In this document: one piece after another, positions 12,140 through 24,429 of the stretch | How positions within the stretch are numbered: the stretch's first letter is position 1 | Layout of the letters: every line of letters begins with the position of its first letter | Notes under the pieces: model-generated | Told to the model about the DNA's origin: nothing | The model's database searches: none | The model's input: the letters and a program-made list of their open reading frames with translations, nothing else | Position numbers and translations under genes: made by a program | From: Odontocerum albicorne | Lineage: Eukaryota > Arthropoda > Insecta > Trichoptera > Odontoceridae | Reading direction: 5' to 3' | DNA length: 64,000 nt | NCBI GenBank assembly: GCA_949825065.1 | Contig: OX463849.1 | Coordinates: 35,173,199-35,237,198 of the forward strand

Positions 12140-12525
12140 TTACTTATCTCGACACCCAAACTTTCTTATCTCGACACACATATTTCGTCTCCTCCAAAAC
12201 TTCTAAGACAAATCCTACAATTTCTACGTTTTCTTCTTTCAAAATATCCCAATGGAGTTTACATTTGTTTTGTTAGTCTTTCTTAATTTAGTCATTCTTC
12301 GTGCCCAAAACATTTCTAAACGCTCTTCTTAATCTTACTCAACAGTTAAGTTCGCATTCGTTCTTAATCACTTCATTCTATAAACTGTCAAAATTGTCAC
12401 ATCGTGTGTTCTTCTCAGTGCACGCATTTCATCAGCATTTATTTGGCCTCTTTCTGAGCCTTTTTTTCTACGCCCACGATTCACTCTCATATATCAAAGT
12501 TATTTACACCCGAGAACCTACATTT
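12140..12525 (-). mobile_element. RTE-like LINE fragment
   Basis: On the minus strand the blocks equivalent to GSETWT, INADEMRAL, RNEVIK, KEERLTKQM and EEAKDVCRD follow in order with many stops. It is head-to-head with the next copy, about 115 bases away. Confidence 0.75.
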
Positions 12526-12639
12526 ACATTTTTTTTTCAATTTTCAATTCAATAATACTTAAATCTACCCTTAACACACAAAGCACGTGAACAAAATCTA
12601 GATATTCTCAGCGTCTTTACTACTTTTTAGCATTTTGAT

Positions 12640-13415
12640 TGTGAGAGATGAGAAGAGAAAGACCTGAGAAGGAATGTTGTGAAGTTCAAAATCGTGGTGA
12701 TAGAAAAGTGCAAAAGAAAGAGTGAATGCGATTTATAGGTGAATAATGCAAGATTGAAGAAAGTTGAGGAATTTTGCTATTTGTATAGTATTTTCTCAGA
12801 TGATGGGAAAGTTACTAAAGATATTGATCGGCTTGTAACGATAGGAAACTAAGTCAATGAGGCACTAAAATATATATACTCGAACGCATCGTATCAAAAT
12901 CTGTTAAGATTATAGTTCATGACAGTATTGTAGTTTGACCAACTTCGATGTATGAGAGTGAAACGTGGATGTAGAAAATACTAAAAGGAGCCAAACGAGG
13001 GTTGTAAAAATACGTGTACTGAGAATAATACCTAAACTGACACTGTATGATAGAATAAGGGATGAAGTGATTAAGGATGAACGTGAACGTAAAAATAATG
13101 TACTGAGTAAGATGAAGCAGAGCACTCTGAGATGGTTTGGGCATGTAGCACGACACAATGAAGAAAAACTATCAAAAAAAGTGTAATGAAAATGTGAGAA
13201 AGTAACCTTGCTAAGGAAGACCAAGGAAAGTATGGTTGGATCAAGAAAATTATATTTTGAAAGAAACAAACGGAAAAAGATAGAGAAATCATAGGAGCTA
13301 TGTAAGAAGGTGTGTATAGACGTAGAAGGAGTTAAGGATGTATATTGAGATATGAATGTCTAGCGCTCTGTCATCTCTGCATAACCCGACAGGAAAGTGG
13401 CGTGATGGTATGTAA
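12640..13415 (+). mobile_element. RTE-like LINE 3' end, long copy
   Basis: The copy covers from the region just after the RT domain (VNNARLKKVEEFC) to the terminus. The 73-codon frame at 12965-13186 retains VVKIRVLRIIPKLTLYDRIRDEVIK and STLRWFGHVARHNEEKL-type blocks in one frame. Elsewhere there are stops and frameshifts. The 3' end is at the GGCGTGATGGTATGTA block near 13400. The antisense frames at 12910-13292 are shadows of this copy. Confidence 0.88.
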
Positions 13416-13526
13416 AAAAATTTTGAAACCTGAATACTACAAATTATTTTGACTTTTTCATTTTGGTATTGGGAAGTCAAAAGTCTTAAATTTTCGCAGA
13501 ACAATTATGGATACCCTTGTGATACA

Positions 13527-14150
13527 TCACACTTTTGCTGGTATATAATGTAATATACTGTTCAAGAATTTAGATTTTACTAATATGTATGTATATTCCA
13601 AACTATTTGAAATGAGGGCGATCTCCAGCCCGATGGACCAAGTTAAAAACACGAAAGAGTCTTCTAAGACAACAGCGCTCAGAAATGTACATAAAAATAT
13701 TGATTCAATGTTGAGTTCAAAGAGATCATAACCCCCAATCAATAAGATGCTGTCTTCAGAGATAAATAAATTCTTGTAACTGTAAACAAATAAGTTGTAA
13801 AGAACCAAAAGGATTTTAATATACTCGTACCTTTTTGAATAACCGCTAACTCTAAAACAGTGGATGGCATTTGTACATAAAGCGATAGAATTCCCCAGTG
13901 GGGCATGTGAATCACCTTTCAATAAATCGAACCGGGTCCTGTAGAGAAATGCAAATAACCGACTGAATGTGCCGTACCTCTCGCTACGAGCTGTTTGCCC
14001 AAGAGATTGAATCGGTTTGAAAGTAACCATTAAATGTGCAACCACCGTCATGCATCCAAACCATGAATATACTCGTAGCATATGATATACTGTATGCATA
14101 GATAGATTGTAAACATATCGTCGTGAGGTGCCTTTTGGAATCGATTTCAT
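13527..14150 (-). other. 207-codon open frame, unassigned
   Basis: This is the longest single frame in the window. It has three or four hydrophobic stretches in its C-terminal half and no catalytic or fold motif that I recognise. Two TACTCGTA 8-mers (13822, 14070) lie inside; each contributes two codons. There is no evidence for splicing, polyadenylation or homologues in the window. It could be a chance frame, a piece of an unrecognised transposon or a real exon. Confidence 0.25.
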
Positions 14151-14180
14151 TGGTATGAATATGAGAACTTGGAAATTTCC

Positions 14181-14372
14181 TTTTACAATATAAATGTATC
14201 AATAGTAATTCATTTTACAATATAAATGCATCAATAGTAATTCCTTTTACAATATAAATGTATCAATAGTAATTACTTTTACAATATAAATGTATCAATA
14301 GTAATTCATTTTACAATATAAATGTATCAATAGTAATTCCTTTTACAATATAACATAAATGTATCAATAGCC
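14181..14372. repeat. minisatellite, about 32 bp, six copies
   Basis: The unit is TTTTACAATATAAATG plus TATCAATAGTAATTC. The last copy carries a small internal duplication (ATATAACATAAATG). Confidence 0.9.
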
Positions 14373-14374
14373 AA

Positions 14375-15040
14375 AGACAGTTTTGTGTAGATTTTTTGGA
14401 AGTTGTCGACGCTTTACTCTTGTGTAAATGTTGCTATGATTTATAAATGATACTTAAGTGTCGTATATTACGAGCATTTTCAACAAAATATAACTAGAGA
14501 ATCATATTTGACTCCTTCACAAGATAAATTGAATATAGAGAAATATTAAAAGACATATTTTTTTGTATTATATAAAGCTTTCATTATACAAGCAATTTCT
14601 TACAAGAAAACAGAAAATTATTAAATCGATCTGAATTGAAAGCCGGGCTAATACTTTTTTTTTTTTTTTTAATTAGGTTCTGAATCAAAAAAAATGTGTC
14701 TTGCCAACTAAGCCTCGTTGATAAAATACCTGAATGATTTGTTGCTGAAATGTTTTTGTGTAGTTTTAAATTTGCTCACAGAAAAAAAATCACTCTGGTC
14801 CATTAAATACTGCGAAAATCTAGCGAAAATATGTGATGTGTCAATGCATGACGATATTCGTAGAATAGTTAATAAGACTGTCTGTCTTTAAACACAGCGT
14901 TATCGGTTCCTTACCCAATTTAGTTTAAAAATAGGGCTATCAGTTTGGTTATTACTTAGATTATTTATAAATAATAATAATATTAATAAATATAATAAAT
15001 TAATATCAATATTCAATAGTACGTACATATATAAATATCC
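14375..15040. other. no gene recognised
   Basis: AT-rich, with a T18-type run near 14657 and otherwise featureless. Confidence 0.5.
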
Positions 15041-15125
15041 TCATAGTCTAGATTCACCCCAATAGAGGACGAGCCCGGCTGCGAAGACATCGGATGTTTT
15101 TCAACCCACGCCCTTTGATATAGCG
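15040..15125 (-). repeat. family E repeat fragment
   Basis: The minus strand carries GGGCGTGGGTTGAAAAACATC, the GAAGACAT/GGGCTCG-like block and a GGGGTGAATC segment shared with 58018-58440 and 63650-63885. Confidence 0.55.
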
Positions 15126-15814
15126 CTGTTTTCCAACCATTTAAATCACTTTCAGAGTGCTTCCCAACTAGTTTAACTTATTAATTCACAGAAGATGTAC
15201 AGAAAACAAGTGACTTTTCAAGTCTACCGAGAAATTTGTTAATTTGGAGATTTGCTTCATGAATGACGTTAGAAATAATATAAATAATAAAAGGTAATTT
15301 TACAGTACCACTTAGTAAACCAATTCATATCAATGAAACTTTAGTTAATCTAAGCTTCTTCTAGTTTAAAAATTGAACCCATGGTTAAAAAAATGCAAAA
15401 TCTTATATTTTGCCAGAATAATCTTATTGTAAAACAATATAAATAGAATCGTAAATAAAGAAAAAAGTATTGTACATTCTGTCAGCGAGAAGGCTGGAAG
15501 GTATCGACTGAAGTATTTAATAAGGAATGTCCCTGCGTAAAAAAATACATGAAATTTATATAACGCTATTTGTTTACACCAAGTGTATATAATGAATTTG
15601 TGTTACATGTCTAATAAGGGACAAATTATCAACTCATTCTGCTAAAAATAATATTTACAAGTAAGATCGCTGAGATTCAAACCACTTAAATTTTAACCAC
15701 GGCCTACGGCGCTGGCAAATAATTTGCTTATTTTTTTGTTTCACTTTGACATATACGCGAGCGATACAACCTGACGAATATATTGCCTTGTGAAAACCAA
15801 ATTTAACCGTTTAT
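15126..15814. other. no gene recognised
   Basis: AT-rich, with no supported feature. Confidence 0.45.
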
Positions 15815-15900
15815 AATAAAATTTAGAACTAACGGTAATCGAACCCGCAACTCACGAGTCAAACAGACGTCTTATCAGCTAGGACACAGGAGTCATTCAA
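15815..15900 (-). mobile_element. tRNA-like SINE head
   Basis: On the minus strand there is a TAGCTGATAAGACGTCTG A-box region and a B box GGGTTCGATTACCG, the head architecture of the common SINE. The body beyond it is not recognisable. Confidence 0.6.
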
Positions 15901-16316
15901 TTATAATTTGCCGACCTCTTATTTTAGGTATTTGGTAAAAAAAAAACACGCCGAAATATTCTTTTCCGCAAAAAAGTGTTACTAATAAAAATATATTTAT
16001 CTAAAATTATTGGTATTTTAAAAAATCTGTTGTACGACATTATTCTAGTTTGCATTTTTAGTACTTCTCTTTCAAGTGTTGTTATGCAAATAACTAACGG
16101 GAGTACCAAGAGAAAGGGAAATTAGAAGGAAATGCGTAAAAGCCTCTACTGTACCCCGGAAACATCACCGGGAATTTCACACATCGTTCCGGAAGTGGAA
16201 AGAGGTTATCTACTCGAACTGTAAGCACTACATGCAGGTGGCGCTATTCAAATAAGATATTTTCCAAGCTACCTCAAACTTTGTCCCAGAACACATACAT
16301 ATCATATATACACATT

Positions 16317-16378
16317 AATTGATTTCCACTCGGGGGGTTCGCATTCGAATCCCGACGATACCCGAAAAAATAAATCAG
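16317..16378 (+). mobile_element. second SINE type, partial head
   Basis: GATTTCCACTCGGGGG, the B-box-like GCATTCGAATCCCG and TACCCGAAAAAATAAA repeat the arrangement at 4497-4600. Confidence 0.55.
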
Positions 16379-16659
16379 TTTGATAATGTTGATCTACTCG
16401 TAGTAGCAATACAGTCATGCGCTAATCGTTAGCAAGTGTTTATGCCCCTTCATGCGCGGTACCATTGTCAATCCGCACCCTGATAAACTGCTAGTTGTAT
16501 TCCAGTCATGCTCTTAATTTTTTCCGTATCACCAATTATTTAATAATAATATGTCAGAGGGTAACATACAAATAAATAAAATCGTTCTTTTGTTACTTAT
16601 AACGATTTGCTCTAATGTTTATATGATACATTCGTTTCTAAACAGTTCAATTAATCGTT

Positions 16660-17035
16660 AAAAATATTGTAATTTGTTTTATCAATCACTGTTTATTTCA
16701 CTTTTTGTAACGATATAACCCTACTGCTTTCAAGGCTTTCACCTCATCATCAGAGGAGTACAAACAAGACTGATGCCCTGATGATGATGTGAAAGGCTTG
16801 AAACCGGTAGGGTTATACCGTTACAAATAGTGGAATAAACAGTGTTTGATAAAACAAATTACAATGTCTTTAAACCTCCACAATGTTAATGCCTTAACTA
16901 TAAATAATACATTGTTAAATATGTTTAAATATTGTAATTTGTTTTATCAAACACTGTTTATTCCATTTTTGTAACGGTTTAACCCTACCGGATTCAAATA
17001 TTTCACCTCATCATCAGGGAACACAAACAAGACTG
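16660..17035. mobile_element. family F inverted module, possibly Penelope-like terminus
   Basis: Three arms of about 90 bases alternate in orientation: minus (16669-16760), plus (16780-16868) and minus (16930-17030). Each arm contains TGTTTGATAAAACAAATTAC, a GGTAGGGTTATACCG hairpin, GAAAC and CTGATGATGATG. Penelope-like elements are known to have terminal repeats in direct or inverted orientation and hammerhead-like ribozyme motifs (CTGATGA...GAAA). Both words are present here, but I cannot draw a convincing stem II, so the assignment is tentative. No Penelope RT or GIY-YIG sequence is present. Confidence 0.45.
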
Positions 17036-17924
17036 AATTATGTTCGAACTGGTACCGACATACACACTTCTAACGTTAAATATTCGGGTTGGGAAATGTG
17101 GGTGGAGGGAGGGAGGAGACAACCTCAGCGAGCAGCGCCACATACTATTTATTTTACGGAGTTTTGATTTTAAATAATAGGTTTTTTTTGTGTCATACGT
17201 AGATTTTAATCATATAATTTATTTTCATGGCGTTCACAAAATTTAAACACATGAAAATTAATTATCGTTATAAATGCATTTTACACAATAAAAAATACCC
17301 AAAAGTTGTGGAATCATACGTGTGTAATAATCTAATAAAATATTCAACGAACTCAGCAATACGCAGAGTGAAAGACACAAATAAACGATAATTGTTTCAC
17401 AAACGCCATCACCTCTCTCTAAGAGCTTTCAGCACTATTTAAAGTTGAGATGTGCAGAATGGGGGTAATTCAGTTAGTAGCTCCACACACTCCTGGCTCC
17501 AGCCAGCTTCCGGCAATCCTGGTGATAAGGGGCTTAGAGCAGGAATAGCTAATCAAGCTGAGTGTTTGTTTCTGTGATTGCCCCTTGTATTGGTTAACTT
17601 CATTTCCTGACAGTCACTCTATTTCCAGGTAAACTTCCCCGAAAGCTATTCTGAAAGGAATAAATATCATATTTCATCTGGTTTTATATACTAATAAAAT
17701 CTCAAGCGAGTCTGATACTGAAGTTTTAAATGGAGTTATGAAACGTAACGTGAAGCAACCTTTTATACATGAAAGTGTAACTATAAAATTATATTTAACT
17801 AAATTATGCACGAAAGTTAGAGTATGTAAGCGAGATAAATCCAATTAACAAAAAACATTTCAGTTTGCTAAAAATTAAGCAAAGTCGTTTTAACGTGAGT
17901 TTATATAGATATATTGTACGGTGT
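17036..17924. other. no gene recognised
   Basis: Mixed composition. A slightly GC-richer part lies at 17450-17640. No supported gene. Confidence 0.45.
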
Positions 17925-18375
17925 GGAGTGATAAGGAACAAAGTCAATGGGTTACTAAAACATATATACTCGAACCGCCGAGTATCAAAATCTGCTAAAA
18001 TGAAAGTTAAAAACAGTATTTAAGTACCAACATGTATGGAAGTAAAACATTGACGTAAATAAAGACTGTTGAGAACCAAATAAATGTAGAAATGCATGTA
18101 CTTAGAATAATGCATGAGGTGACAATGTATAACAGAATACGGAATTCAGTGATTAAGGATGAATGTGAAAGTTGATGTGTTGAGTAGGATGAAGAAGAGC
18201 ACTCTGAGATAGTTCGGACATGTGTAATGAATAAACGAAGGAAAATTAACATTACAAATATATAATGGAAATGTGAGTAGAACCCGTGGTAGAGAAAGAA
18301 CAATGAAAGTAGGGTTGGATAAAGTGAATAATATTGTTTAAGAAGAAAAGTTAGCAGTAAGATAAATCGTATAGA
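17925..18375 (+). mobile_element. RTE-like LINE 3' portion
   Basis: The blocks KVNGLLKHIYSN, the GVPTCMEVKH region, INVEMHVLRIMHEV, MYNRIRNSVIKDEC, DVLSRMKKSTLR and RTRGRERTMKVGLDKVNNI are traceable across frames. Stops and indels are common. It ends near 18372, 40 bases from an inverted copy. Confidence 0.8.
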
Positions 18376-18411
18376 TAGTATTATATATTCTTAGATAGTA
18401 TTATATATTAC

Positions 18412-18964
<553 letters not shown>

Positions 18965-18965
18965 A

Positions 18966-19110
18966 CGACTAGTTTTCTGCGGTTTTCTCACCGAATATGT
19001 CTTCAATACATATGCAAATGCGGTGAAGCTCCAATCACACAGGCCGCAGCCTATACCTTCCCATCCCTACACTCTACACCTACACCTGATCTTATAAATG
19101 TATGTATTTA
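18966..19110 (+). repeat. family C repeat
   Basis: TAGTTTTCTGCGGTTTTCTC, then TATGCAAATGCGGTGAAG and the later ACACTCTACACC block are shared with the other family C copies. Confidence 0.65.
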
Positions 19111-19111
19111 T

Positions 19112-20864
19112 TTCCCAGTTACGTTTGTTTGTTGTCGCTGCTGTCTATACTCTACGGTCATCAGTCTACAGTCCCTCAGATGGTGGACAAGTAAAATATA
19201 AAGAGCTAAGAAAGCTCATGAAGCCTTGCCGCTCTACGTCTTTGCACCTTCTTTACCGTCTTCTCCAGCATTGTCACCTCATATTCACCGTCTTCACCAT
19301 CGTCGCTACACTGAGGCCCCCGGGATGAGCAGGACGCCTAATCAGAACTGCGCCACCAGGGCCGCTGACATGAGCGTTTGAGCGCCCTTGGAGATAGTCA
19401 CCATGCCCAACTATGGTTGATACAAATGAAAAGCAGAGATCCAGAGAGCGTTAAAATTATTGATAAATTCATACACAAAATACTTAACAAAAGTATACAT
19501 AGATAGATAACAGATACGACACAACAGTGAAAAAGGTATTCCCTCAAATCACTGACAAAAGATCAACGGTGCAGAAAAATGCACATGGTTTTAAAAATTC
19601 AATATAAGCCATAGAACTTGTTTCGTTTCGTCGTTAAAATAAATCACTTTCTCAGTTCACCCTGCCTACTGTGTTTTACATGCGACCATCTAGTACCTGC
19701 CTAAGAGAAATCTCTTCACCCTGCTACCTTTTCACCGATCTACGCCTCTGAACGTGAACTGAATTATCCAAGCATTGCGCAGCAGCCATCCACCTATGTT
19801 ACAGTTCTTTGTACCGGTGCCGTACATATATAATACTATCTAAGAAGCATAATTCCGTAACTATTATTATTATTATTCATACGATTATTATTTATGTTTC
19901 ATGATTAATATTATATATCTCATGGAATATATGGCTCACCTTTAATGCACTAAACACAAACAATAACGATAAAGAAATAAATCGTTACCAAAGCTCATAA
20001 AATTGCAGTTAATTAATGCGAAGGTGGCAATAAATTCATTTGACAGACAGTAATTGGACATAATGACAATTAGCACAGTGGATTAACGTTAAATTGACAT
20101 TCGATACTGAAAAGAAGATGTTTGCGATTAAAATGTTATTTGATCAGTTTACAGAATCCAACAGTAAAACGAATATAACCGCGTTGAAATATATTTGCAA
20201 AAGCTAGTTAAAATTTATATTATTATCTTACATAAATGGATACATGCGAAAATTACCCACACACTAAATTTATAACTGAACATTAACTTTCTTACAATCA
20301 TAACGCTGCCATAATTTATTTATTTATTTCATTCACAGTACAGACTTACGCCAATTACATGAGAATTTTATGTACAAATAGTATTTTTTTTTAATATTTT
20401 TATCCTGGCAGAATTATTGCTATAAACCAGTTTCTTCGTATCAACCAGCTTACCGCCCTATTAACCAGCTTGCCTTACTCGTAAAATTGTTTTTAATATC
20501 TCAGATTTTATATAATATTTAAAAAATCTAGTAAAACACTTATATTATCTTGAAATAATAATGATTGGATTATAGGAAAAGAATTTGTTCAAAGATAAAG
20601 AAGGGAGATAAATGAAAAATTGGGATGAAAGGGTATTATGAGTTATGTTATATAATTTCAATTATTTCTTGAACGTGTAAACAATGGTGTACATCTGCTA
20701 ACTCTTGGAATTTAGTTCTATAACCATGCTCAAAACAGATAGAATGTTGATAGAAACTTTTTTGTATGTAAACATAAAAATTGCTTCAAAGCAAGAAGTT
20801 TTTAAGATTATATTTTGTTATATAAAGTAAAACAACAAAAATATTATGCTGGTATCGATTTATA
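19112..20864. other. no gene recognised
   Basis: The interval holds a GC-richer patch at about 19300-19420 (with CCCCCGGGATGAGCAGGACG) and otherwise AT-rich DNA. The frame at 19098-19328 has no domain. TACTCGTA lies at 20476. Confidence 0.4.
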
Positions 20865-21040
20865 ATAAAACATCGAGATGGTTCGACCACTTAGAAAGAA
20901 TGGATGATGAAACATTTACAAAAAATAACTTTACGAGTTATATGAAATGAACATGTAGTTCGCCAAACGCAGAAAAACGTGACATGATCAAATTCTGAAA
21001 GAGATAAGAGTGAACGCCTTACAATAGGAGGTATGATGGT
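20865..21040 (+). mobile_element. LINE C-terminal fragment, other subfamily
   Basis: The translation gives RWFDHLERMDDETFTK, resembling the RW(F/Y)GHVxRM motif of RTE/CR1-type C-termini, followed by degraded sequence ending in GGTATGATGGTGATGATCAT. Confidence 0.5.
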
Positions 21041-21079
21041 GATGATCATAATGATTTATGATAAAACTTTGCAAAAATC

Positions 21080-21265
21080 AACCTTAAAACTACGTTTATA
21101 AGACTGTTTTTTATAAAGTTTTACTATATAAAACAGTCTTAAAATCAGGTTATACTGTTGTCAAAGTTTTATTATAAAAAAACAGTCTTAAAACTACTAT
21201 TGTAAAACTGTTTTTTGAAAAGTTTTATTACAAAATACAGTCTTAAAACTACTTTAGTAAGATTT
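21080..21265. repeat. tandem repeat with internal inverted segments
   Basis: About 2.5 copies of a roughly 70-75-base unit. In each unit AAGACTGTTTTTTATAAAG is followed by the inverted ATAAAACAGTCTTAAAA, so each copy could fold back. Confidence 0.7.
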
Positions 21266-21274
21266 TTTATTCAA

Positions 21275-21495
21275 AGTTAGTTTGTTGATAAGACGCCTGT
21301 CTTCTAGCCCTGGGGTTGCGGACTCGATTCCCGTTTAAGCCCAGATTTTTTTCAAAAATGATTCCAGTCTGGATTCCAGTCTGGTTTTCACTAAAGGCCT
21401 CTTTAACACATTTCTGGTTTGTTGGAAGAATTTGTCACATTACAATAAGCCCATCAAGTTGTATTGTTTAATGTAAAGTTCAATACAATATAATA
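21275..21495 (+). mobile_element. tRNA-derived SINE, well preserved
   Basis: The head has TTGATAAGACGCCTGTCTTC and the B box GACTCGATTCCCG, then AGCCCAGATTTTTTTC. GATTCCAGTCTGG is duplicated here. The body has TTTTCACTAAAGGCCTC, TTTGTTGGAAGAATTTG, AATAAGCCCATCAAGTTG and the tail TACAATATAATAC. Confidence 0.85.
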
Positions 21496-22079
21496 CAAAA
21501 CTAAACCGGAACCATTCGAAAGGGAAATCACCCACCGTTTGGGAAATATTGAAATAATGCAAGAAAGAAATAGAGGGATTTGATGTTTCTCATTTACATA
21601 TCAAACATGTGACGGCAAAAATCAATCATGGATTGCAACTATAAAATATATTTTGATGTGATTGAGAGAATGTAGCGAGGTAATAAAAAGTAAATTCTCT
21701 TCCTTATCGACACCGTTTTCCTTGATTCACTCTCGAGACGCGTGAAGGAACAATAAATTATTCCTTTTTATTGACTGATTTATCTCAAATGTTTTATTCA
21801 AACGTAAACAAAAATAAAGTATTGAATTATTTAAAAATGTACATTTTATTTTCAATGCAAGAGTGTGTAAATTCACTGAGCCAAACTTGTATCCACCATA
21901 TTATTATTGCTTAATATAATATTTAATGAATTTCAGGATCTTTATTTTTGGTTAATGTTCGTTTTCTCTAATAATATAACAATTGGATTGATCATTGTCT
22001 GCCACAAAGCTGAAAAAATATGGATGGCTTGTGCAACTGTATAAATCACTTAAAGATAACCCTTTTCTGGGGGGTTTTT

Positions 22080-22440
22080 ATTAAAATTTATGGTTATACG
22101 AGTATATACTCAACACAACACTCCACCTAAAACCAAATTTGAAACTCTCACATGCCAAAAGGACTATAGAGGTTTCTTCGTAGTCAGTCTTCCCTTAGTA
22201 AGTTTTCTGCGGTTTTCTTACAAAATATGTTTTTCTTAATGTATACATATGCGAAGAAGTTCATAATCTAATGGCTGCAGTTACCGTCTTTCTATCGTTA
22301 TATTCAAATTGTGTTTTTTGTATTGTAACATGTTTAACCTGTCAATAAAAGTAGTTTAAGTCCCGAGTTGGGCCACTGTCAATGAGAGTCTGATCTCTAA
22401 ACGGCGCTATATAAATTGTATTTTTATTATTATTAAAGCA
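22080..22440 (+). repeat. family C repeat
   Basis: It carries CTCTCACATGCCAAAAGG, TAGTAAGTTTTCTGCGGTTT, ATGCGAAGAAGTTC and a CTGCAGTTACCGTCTTTC block. It ends in GATCTCTAAACGGCGC plus TATATAAATTG and an ATT-rich tail. TACGAGTA lies at 22097. Confidence 0.7.
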
Positions 22441-23005
22441 ATGGTAATTTATTGATGAACAAGTATGAACGAATTCGATTGAAAAATAATTGATTTCATA
22501 ATAATATTAATTAGTATAGCAACAGACAGAAAATAAGGGTCTATCTAAATCTATATAACATCGACATACCATATATTATTTTCAATTCAAGCAATTTCTC
22601 CGTACTAACTTGGCTCCTTTCCACGTCTATGTTTCACTCCATTCAAGCAAACGATTGGCTTTGTTTCATATTGCAACTCACCGTTCAATATACGTTTCCA
22701 CCTATCTTATATCAACATTTGCGTTAAATATATTTATTTATTCATTCATTTGCAGTCGATTCCAATCATTAATAATATACACAAAACAATCCAATTTCAG
22801 AGTTCGAGTGAATACAGCAAAACAAGATTCTAAAATAAAATACATATATAACAAAACACCAAATGTTTTCATGCAATCTGCTATTAAAAAAAGTACATAC
22901 GTCTTACTACATACAACAAACCAGGGTCCAGGAGGGCCAGGGACGTGTGACGTGCAAGGAAAATGACAACTTATTTTATACTTCATTAAAACATTTAATG
23001 ACACG
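22441..23005. other. no gene recognised
   Basis: The 118-codon frame at 22610-22966 shows no domain and is probably fortuitous. Confidence 0.4.
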
Positions 23006-23007
23006 TA

Positions 23008-23949
23008 CGAGGCATATCCAGAAAGTAAGTGTACTGAATATTTGTAGGTTACAATTTTTTTTATTTAAACAAAAAAATTACGTGGTTACCGTAGTACATA
23101 TGTAAGCTATTTTTCGACATAGTCGCCATTCCTCTCAATGCAGGTGGTGAAGCGGGGTATCAACTTTTTGATGCCTTCCTCGAAGTAGTTTCCCGCCAAC
23201 CCCTCCGTCCACTTCTCCACCTCCTCCTTTACCTCCTCGTCGGTTGAAAACCTTTTTCCACCCATGTGCAGCTTTAGGGATGTAAAGAGATAGTAATCTG
23301 AAGGTGCTAGGCCAGGGGAATGCGCGGGATGGTTCAGGACATCCCATTTCAACGAGGCGAGCAGTTCCTTTGTGGCGTCTGGCATTGTCGTGCAGCAGGC
23401 AGACACCCTTTGTCAGCATGCCTCTCCTCTTGTTCTGAATCGCCTTCCGCAATTTTTTTAGGGTCTCACAGTATCTTGCAGAGTTGATGGTCTCTCCTTG
23501 AGGCATATATTCAATTAAAATTATGCCTTGACAGTCCCAAAACACGGATGCCATGATTTTCTTGGCTGAAATTGTGGTTCTGAACTTTTTGGCGGAGGGT
23601 GAAGAGGTGTGACGCCACTGTTGAGACTGCCTTTTGGTTTCAGGCGTGTAGTGTGTAACCCAAGTTTCATCTCCAGTAACGATGGAGCGGAGAAATTCAT
23701 CTCCATGGAGTTTGCAGCGCCTCAAAAACTCTTGCCCGGCATTATTTATTTCGCACTTGGCGGGAGATTGGATTGACATTTTTCACAAAACGTGTTGTCG
23801 CGTCGACACTTCTCAACGTACTGACCTCGAACCGGTCTCGTTGCGGAGGGGAAGGGTCAGGCTACACGGAAGTGTAGCCAACATGTCGAAAATAAAATCC
23901 ATCCGGTTGTGAGAGCCTCAGCACATACTTACTTTCTGGATACGCCTAG
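23008..23949 (-). mobile_element. shortened mariner-family transposon
   Basis: It has terminal inverted repeats of about 24 bases: left CGAGGCATATCCAGAAAG, right (reverse complement) CTAGGCGTATCCAGAAAG. TA dinucleotides at 23006-23007 and 23950-23951 fit the mariner target duplication. The length, 942 bp, is below the usual 1.3 kb because the DNA-binding N-terminal half of the transposase is missing. It has a transposase fragment on the minus strand (separate entry). It is not mobile by itself. Confidence 0.92.
23107..23779 (-). pseudogene. mariner transposase, N-truncated and frameshifted
   Basis: Mariner transposases bind their terminal repeats through an N-terminal paired-type domain and cut DNA with a DD34D catalytic triad. 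Seen here: VTGDETW (first Asp, about 23670) and LHDNARRH (second Asp, about 23390) in the frame 23135-23779. SPGLAPSDYYLF (third Asp, about 23300) lies in the frame 23107-23406. The switch of frame falls just after the second Asp, where the usual spacing is also shortened, so a small deletion is the likely cause. The conserved SPD of the last motif is SPG. The residues before KCEINNAGQ, roughly the first 130 to 150 of a normal transposase, are absent. All three catalytic Asp codons survive, but no single intact frame does. Confidence 0.9.
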
Positions 23950-24339
23950 TATATATAAACACACTCATCCTTGCTCTTCATCGACCAAAAATATCATAGC
24001 ATCTACACAAATAAAAACATTGTCTCGACAGCATAAATTGAAATCTCAATTATGCATAAAAATATCAATAGTATTTTTTTCTAGTATTGAAACCTTCAAC
24101 ATATCCGATTTATTGATTCAGACATATTGAAAAAGTGATCGGGAGACTTTATTGTCTTACCAACGGGTGGCACTAGAACCACTGGAGAAGGGACAAATCC
24201 GCAGTTCGTCATTGCACGTTTTGGTTACACTACCATACGTAAAGTTACAACTCTCGCACACGTACTTGACGCGTGCCATTATTATTACTTGTCGAAATCG
24301 TTTGCCAAACTGAGGCCCTTTTTTATTTTATTTTTATAC

Positions 24340-24415
24340 CACAAAGAATCAAATCCAAAACCCCCGGGTGGAAGTCAAGAGTTTTATAAACTATGCCACG
24401 GAGGTTGTCAATTAA
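24340..24415 (-). mobile_element. second SINE type, head
   Basis: The minus strand reads CCTCCGTGGCATAGTTTATA and CTTGACTTCCACCCGGGGG, as at 4497-4600. Confidence 0.6.
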
Positions 24416-24429
24416 TGAAATAAAAACGG

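Noticed and set aside
12910..13292. Several minus-strand frames up to 119 codons
   Set aside because: They are antisense to a recognised LINE copy and have no independent motifs.
16775..16835. A confirmed hammerhead ribozyme
   Set aside because: CTGATGA, GAAA and a stem III-like hairpin are present, but no acceptable stem II; kept only as a hypothesis.
23682..23912. 76-codon plus-strand frame
   Set aside because: Antisense shadow of the mariner transposase.
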